Below are positions 58,666 through 64,000 of a DNA stretch of 64,000 nucleotides, piece after piece. Positions within the stretch are counted from its first letter, which is position 1; each line of letters starts with the position of its first letter. The notes under the pieces are model-generated. The model searched no databases and had not been told where the DNA came from. It worked only from the letters and a program-made list of their open reading frames with translations. The position numbers were made by a program, and so were the translations under genes. The stretch is taken from contig JABMCL010002295.1 of assembly GCA_018857735.1 (NCBI GenBank), forward strand, positions 262,501 to 326,500. The letters are read 5' to 3'. This stretch comes from Alviniconcha marisindica (Eukaryota > Mollusca > Gastropoda > Provannidae).

Positions 58666-61600
58666 CATATTTCTGTGTATTTTTAATTTAACCTTTAAAT
58701 TGATTGTAAGTATTTAAATTTTAACTTAAAATTAATATAAGATAATAAGTATATAATAATATATATATATTATATATTTAGATTATTTATAATCATTTTT
58801 TTGTCACATTTTCTCCCCCTCATGTTTCACTTTCAGTATATATATATTTAGCTCTAACATTTGCTGTGGATGCTGATGATATGCAATTTGTAAATTGTAA
58901 TGTGTACATTATTATAATATTAACATTAACTGATTCAGTATGATTTGATTTGTGTGTATACCTGTGTGTGTACCAGAACTCTGGTTTTCTGGTATAACTC
59001 TTAACAGATTTTGTCTAGCGTAAATAAAAACAACAGTAACACCACATTCTGTTCAGAATTTTTGGCTTTCTTGAAACATTTCTCAACGAACTGTGACTGA
59101 AGAATGCTCAGTGTCACAAATACATACGTAAACACATACACATGTGTAATTAAATGTAACCCAGTTCATTACGTCTTTCTCTCTCTCTCTGACTCAAGAA
59201 TGCTAGGCACTTAACAGATTTTGTTCGCAAGATGAATAATGATTTTGTGCACACACTTTGACAACTATGGCTGATCATTTGAATTTTTGTGCTTTTTCCT
59301 CAGAGTCCATGCAAAGAGTATGACATCTTGTTGTTCATCCTGGCAGAACCAAATACAGAGGTATGATTCTGAATAAATTAACACCAACAACAACAACAAA
59401 ATATTAAAGTTAAGATATATATGGTTAACTTCAGTTTTATTTTCAATCAAATGGTGTGTTTTTTAGCCAAATCCATACAGGATAAAACAGATAATATTTG
59501 AACAATCAGACCTAAGCTAAAACTTATAGTACTAATAATATCCCTATCACTGTATCAGGTCATTCTAATCTCTGTCACACTATCATGGCAGTAATCCTAA
59601 ACATGTTATTCTACTGATGTATTGTTTCACAAGGCTGAATGAATAATTGGTTAAAGTCAGCGATAACTAATACTGAATGCATGATATTGTTTAAATTGTG
59701 GGTTATAATTTATATTGTCTTGATATCGATTAAAACCACTTTGTTGCTCTCTCTAGTCTCAGTGTCTGAGATTTGAATTATTATTTTTTACTGTTCTTCA
59801 GGCTGAAGTGTTGACAAAGTATCTTCGTCAGCTGAGAGACTGTGTCAGTCTTGTGACTAAGGAACATGAGCAGCTGGTTGGAATTATACTGGTAGGCAGT
59901 TTTTTTGTAGTATCTAGTAGATCTGCTTGTGTGTGTGTGAGTATGTGTGGTACAGTGTAAGTGTGTGTGAGACTGAGAGACGGTGATTGCACAAGACATT
60001 TTTCAGTCTGGTGTGACACCTGGCAAAAGTTGTTCACAGAAACCAGTCAGACTGTCAGTGTAACCAGTCTGATACATGGCCATCTATACTACTACTACTA
60101 GACTAGAGCTGCACTAGCAAACACCCTGCTCCCTTCCCTATCTAGAACATATGCATGCATGTGCGCAACGTGTGCACTCTGTGTTTTTTCGTGTTTTTTT
60201 TTTTAAATTTGCCAAACAAAGTAACAGCTGGTGCATCTGAAAGTGAAAGATTGCTAATTTTTTCCCAGGTAGATATATATGCTAATCTATTCTTAACCAG
60301 TAAAATACCGGAAATTACCACTTAATGTGAACACTGGACAGAGGATAGTGTGTGAATGTAGATTTATGCTGTGTGTTTGTGCGTATAATGCGTGCATCTG
60401 TTACTATTACAGTATTAGTCCATGTGCACAGGTATGACATTGGCAGGGTATCTGTGGGTACGAGGCCACATAACAGGATTGTAAACACTGAACTCCTTTT
60501 TTTCTTCAGAACTTGGACTGGCTAGACAGAGGCCCAGCCTTGACACGAGAGTATAAACCACTGCTGCTTAATCTTGTCTCTGCTCACCCATACTACCTCC
60601 GTGCATGTGTTCGGATGTTAGTAAAAAAGTTCTTTCCACATGGTACGTATTTAGCAGGGCATGTTCCGAAGGTAGCTTCTTATTGTAGGTGATGCATGCT
60701 GAGCTCTGTGTTGAACTGTACTTCATTGTTTGTAAAATGTATTGATCACTTGTTTCACTCATAATATGATACAGGCGTGAGCCATTTGTTGACTGAAATT
60801 TTTCAGAGATGCCTGACGTTATTTAATCTCTGACAATCTTTCCAGGTCCTTTTTTGAATGTATAACAGTTGGCTGCAAACTTTTATAGACTAAATCCAAG
60901 GGCTTGATGTGTACTACAGATCTGATGTATATTATTTGTGACAGACATTGAGACGAAGTAAACACCACTGCACTGTTGCAAGCAACTCAACTGTTCCATT
61001 TTAAAAGATTTATTTGGAGATATTGAAACAAAAAATAGATTGTTAATATATAATTTACTATAAATGATTGGGAAAAGCATAAAAACAATGGTTTTTTGTT
61101 TTGTTTAGTTTTTAATTATGCAAGAATCTTTACTGCCTGCAAACAAAAAGTTAAGAATCAAACACTTTTGACTTAAGACTAAGTTTAATTTTGAATTCTC
61201 TGTATGTGGATCTCTTCTTCTTTTTTTCTTTCTCCAGGGTACTGGCAGTCAACTGTGTGTTCTAAATTTCTGCAGAAAATAAGCTCAAAGAATACTATGC
61301 TTCAGTTTGCTTTAAGTTTTTGTTTTGTTTTTTTGATTTTACTGCCAGTTTGGGTCTCAGCTTGGCTTCACTGATGAAAATCTGCACATAAAATTCATAT
61401 TATTTTTGGTGTTAATTTTCAAGACCGTTTGCTCTGTCTCCTGTAGATGTGTCCAAGTCAAAGAAAGCAGCCTCAGGCAGTGAAAAAGGCCCCGACAAGG
61501 CAACAAGGGAAGCTGATGAAGCCAGGTTTACTCACGTCCATGAACTGTTCAGAGCAGTTGCCAAGATCATCCCAATGTAAGTGCTGGTTTCATGAAATAC

Positions 61601-63489
61601 CTGAATCGAATACAGACGGACATGCGTCACTTCTGCAGCCATTATGCACCTTGTTCCTTACATGTGTGTCCATTGTTTGAGTCATTTCTTCTGCCTGTTT
61701 TTTGATGTACTGATGCAATCGACTGTGAAGTGTCAGTATGGGACAGTGTTGAAGAGGAACTGAAGCAAAGAAGCACCACAGGCCCAGTCACCGTTACACA
61801 GTGTTAGTAGGAATGAGATCAATAAATTTAAAAAATGGACTCAAATGACAGAGTCCAGGGGAGACCAAGAGGAGGGAGGTGAAGCTGAGTTGTTCCTCAA
61901 CAGTTGCTTTTTGGACACTGTCTTTGTGACTTTGTTCCGCACAGCTGTTGAAACGACAATTAGCACAGCTGTTGAAACAGCATTTACAACACTAGTTGCT
62001 TTGCACTGGCCCCCATCTCCTTAACATTATTGTTCTGTTGGTGGCTGACGGTCTCTTTGGTCTTTATGGGTCAGAGTAATGGGATGAGCTATGCAAGTAC
62101 CCCCCCCCCATCCCTAATAAGCTGTACAATTTCTGTGGACGTAAAGCACCATAAAAACAAAGAAAGAAAGACACAAACCTGTGTGTGATATGATACAACC
62201 TCTGTCTTGACTGTTGCTGTCGCCATTGTGTGTGAACAGGACCAGAACTGTGGCCTTGCAGTTGATGAAGGAAAGCTTCCCCTATCACACGCGTGATGTT
62301 TACATCCATGAGGCGTTCACACGCAACCTGCTAATGGTTGTCCACTACATCCCTGACCTGCGCCTGCAAATTTTGGAACTCCTTGTGGAGAAAATGCTGC
62401 AGCTAGATGTAAGATATTGCAGTTTGTTGTTTGGGTTTCTCTTGCACTTCTGGTGGAAAATGTTAATACTAATAGGTTTTTACTTGTTCTTCTTCTGAAA
62501 GTTACAGTTCTTGTTGCTTTTATATGTATGTTGAAAAAGTCAAAAACTTGAAACTGTGATCCATCACAGAATTTGGTGGGTTTAAAAAAATATATATAGT
62601 TTGAGAATCTATGGATAACAATAACAGCTAAGTTGATGCCAAGTGGAAGTGCTGTTCAGTTTCAAAGACTGAAGAACTAGAATGAAGTATAATGTTTGTG
62701 TGTGATGGTCAGTGAGATGTAGAGTGATGTAAGACATAGCTTCTGGAATGCATGCCTGCTGTTTTTAGACTTAAATACCTGTCACTGATGATCCCCAGGT
62801 GCGAGCTCCTCGAAAAGACATTGTGGAAGCAGAAGACAGCAGCGATGAGGAAGAGGATGACAATGATGATGATGGTGAACCAACAGTCTTTCAAATGGTG
62901 AGTCTTGAAGGGGGCTGGCTTTCTCAAAACATAAGCTTTCCAGCAAGCATAAGAGATCACCGAAATGCTTTAAATCAAGGATTTTGTATTAAAATGCCCC
63001 ATTGAGTTTATACTGAATTTTTTAACTGAGTTTAGTGAGTGACGATTAGCAGGATTGGATGTGTAAAACACTGACACAGACCGTGACCACTTTGAACAGT
63101 CAGCTGTAGAGGTTGTGTGAGACCGAAAATGTTAATCAGTGACAACAAAAAATGAGAACTCTGATTCACTGTTCGGGCCACATATCACAAAGTTTCCAGT
63201 CCTGCAGTTGCTTTTCTTGAGGGAGTTTTTGACAACTGTCACTGAGTTCATTTTGGCTAGACTTTCAAACTAAATCACTCTGCAGGTGTCAATAACATTT
63301 CCTTCCAAGAGTCATTGTGACTGTGTAATGTTTAGGAGGGGTTGGAGGTGAAGGAAGAAGAAGCAGAAACCACCCTGGTGGAGGCAGAGGAAGTGACATC
63401 ACAGACCATGCACCACAAAGAGGCAATGCGACTGGATGTCATGATGGACTTGACCTTCAGCTACATCCACAGTACATGTTACCAGGATG
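58334..63489 (+). CDS. RRN3: RRN3 / TIF-IA, RNA polymerase I initiation factor, 5' part (runs off the right edge)
   Basis: RRN3 links Pol I to the promoter-bound selectivity factor and is the growth-regulated step of rRNA synthesis in the nucleolus (family knowledge). Plus-strand coding exons: 58334-58414, 59304-59360, 59802-59891, 60510-60642, 61447-61576, 62240-62408, 62799-62897, 63336-63489; all GT-AG, phases agree, 304 complete codons plus 1 nt. The visible part holds the N-terminal HEAT-like helices: LTREYKPLLLNLVSAHPYYL, FPYHTRDVYIHEAFTRNLLM, LRLQILELLVEKMLQLDV, an acidic insert (EDSSDEEEDDNDDDGE), then RLDVMMDLTFSYIHSTCYQD. Vertebrate RRN3 is about 650 residues, so about half is here. 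The start (MDNVGT...) follows a tttcacag acceptor directly; a 5' exon, probably non-coding, must lie upstream, and an upstream coding start cannot be excluded. Confidence 0.93.
58614..58660 (+). repeat. (TA)n microsatellite
   Basis: About 23 TA units in the first visible RRN3 intron. Confidence 0.97.
59304..59360 (+). CDS. RRN3: RRN3 exon 2
   Basis: Residues 28-46, SPCKEYDILLFILAEPNTE; acceptor cctcag, donor GAG|gtatga, phase 0. Confidence 0.85.
59802..59891 (+). CDS. RRN3: RRN3 exon 3
   Basis: Residues 47-76, AEVLTKYLRQLRDCVSLVTK then EHEQLVGIIL; the LTKxxEQLxxIIL helix is conserved in RRN3. Acceptor cttcag, donor CTG|gtaggc. Confidence 0.92.
60510..60642 (+). CDS. RRN3: RRN3 exon 4
   Basis: Residues 77-121, NLDWLDRGPALTREYKPLLL then NLVSAHPYYLRACVRMLVKK FFPH. 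The LxWL...EY..LL.NLVSA pattern is diagnostic. Donor G|gtacgt. Confidence 0.93.
61447..61576 (+). CDS. RRN3: RRN3 exon 5
   Basis: Residues 121-164, a Lys/Ser-rich hydrophilic loop (DVSKSKKAASGSEKGPDKAT) then FTHVHELFRAVAKIIPM, a conserved helix. Acceptor ctgtag, donor AT|gtaagt. Confidence 0.92.
61895..62155 (+). mobile_element. SINE family A-related copy
   Basis: TTTGGACACTGTCTTTGTGA near the start and CCCCATCCCTAATAAGCTGT, TTTCTGTGGACGTAAAGCAC at the end match the copy at 45036; the middle is diverged or replaced. RRN3 intron 5. Confidence 0.65.
62240..62408 (+). CDS. RRN3: RRN3 exon 6
   Basis: Residues 164-220, TRTVALQLMKESFPYHTRDV, YIHEAFTRNLLMVVHYIPDL, RLQILELLVEKMLQLD; the best-conserved segment in the window for this family. 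Acceptor gaacag, donor GAT|gtaaga. Confidence 0.95.
62799..62897 (+). CDS. RRN3: RRN3 exon 7: acidic insert
   Basis: Residues 221-253, VRAPRKDIVEAEDSSDEEED then a run of Asp and GEPTVFQM. Acidic stretches at this place are usual in RRN3 and contain possible CK2-type sites (SSDEEE). Donor ATG|gtgagt. Confidence 0.93.
63336..63489 (+). CDS. RRN3: RRN3 exon 8, last exon in window
   Basis: Residues 254-304, a Glu-rich start, then HHKEAMRLDVMMDLTFSYIH STCYQD. The RLDxxMxLxxSYxxxxCY motif is conserved. Donor G|gtatgc; the rest of the gene is beyond position 64000. Confidence 0.93.
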
Positions 63490-64000
63490 GTATGCTGTAG
63501 CTTCTCTTGCAGTTGGCATTCAGCCATTATAAGAGCATTTTTTTGTTGTTGTCAACTTCATTCTTTGAAAATAAATGAAATCGCTGACAGAAGGTCACCT
63601 CTTTGACCTTTATGATTTGATTTTTTAAATGTATCCATTTTCTTCCCACTCTGATGACGCAGCAAAAGCAACAACAACAAAAGGGCAAGCAAATACAAAT
63701 AAGTGAAACAGGCACCATGACAAACAATTGAACAGAGATACATAAATCAAACCCAATACAAATAGCATGCCTTGGTCATCTGCAGTTTTCTTGTAGCATC
63801 TGATGAGTGGCATTATTTGTTTCTTTGTTTTCTTGATGTTAACAAATTGTGTAGGAAACTACATGTAAGTAATTGTGTATATGTTGGATAACATTTGAAT
63901 GTGCAAGATACACTGCCTGGCTTTGGGCAGAGAGGGAAGAACAGAAACAAAAACAACAACAATATCTTACTCATAAAAGATGTTTAGCTCCATGTTACTG

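Overview
The window is eukaryotic: coding sequence is split into short exons with GT-AG introns that keep reading frame across every junction, and more than 80% of the bases are intron or intergenic DNA full of microsatellites, minisatellites, tRNA-derived SINEs, LINE 3' ends and inverted-repeat elements. The gene content is animal. The proteins are clearly diverged from the vertebrate versions, and the dense GA/GT/TA microsatellites with small SINEs resemble a lophotrochozoan, most likely a gastropod mollusc. That placement is inference; no diagnostic taxon marker is present.

Three genes can be assembled by hand. (1) A Rab11 family-interacting protein of class II (RAB11FIP3/4, Drosophila nuclear fallout) runs on the minus strand from 43767 to 8838: 15 coding exons and 570 residues, with two EF-hands, an acidic/serine-rich middle, a long coiled coil and the C-terminal Rab11-binding domain. 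(2) Coilin, the Cajal-body scaffold, runs on the minus strand from 57247 to 47574: 7 coding exons and 705 residues, with the N-terminal self-association domain, a Lys/Ser/Glu-rich linker and the C-terminal Tudor-like domain. (3) The 5' part of RRN3 (TIF-IA), the RNA polymerase I initiation factor, starts at 58334 on the plus strand. Eight coding exons (304 complete codons) are visible and the gene continues past the right edge. Coilin and RRN3 are head to head across about 1.1 kb, so they probably share a bidirectional promoter region; both act in nuclear RNA biology.

Layout: 1-8.7 kb, 3' flank of the FIP gene, no coding signal, a 26-28 bp minisatellite and many homopolymer and GA tracts. 8.8-43.8 kb, the FIP gene; introns 12-14 carry tandem arrays that include copies of the gene's own splice sites, duplicated exon fragments and a foldback array of TTTGTCRYGACAAA palindromes. 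43.8-46.9 kb, intergenic, with the FIP promoter and a SINE. 46.9-57.2 kb, coilin, with a TA-flanked MITE, a near-perfect 40 bp hairpin and a second inverted-repeat element built on TTTTGTCAC motifs. 57.2-58.3 kb, shared upstream region. 58.3-64 kb, RRN3.

No new protein system was found. The unexplained structure lies in the non-coding DNA: arrays carrying splice-site copies, and two foldback elements sharing a palindromic GTCA/TGAC core.
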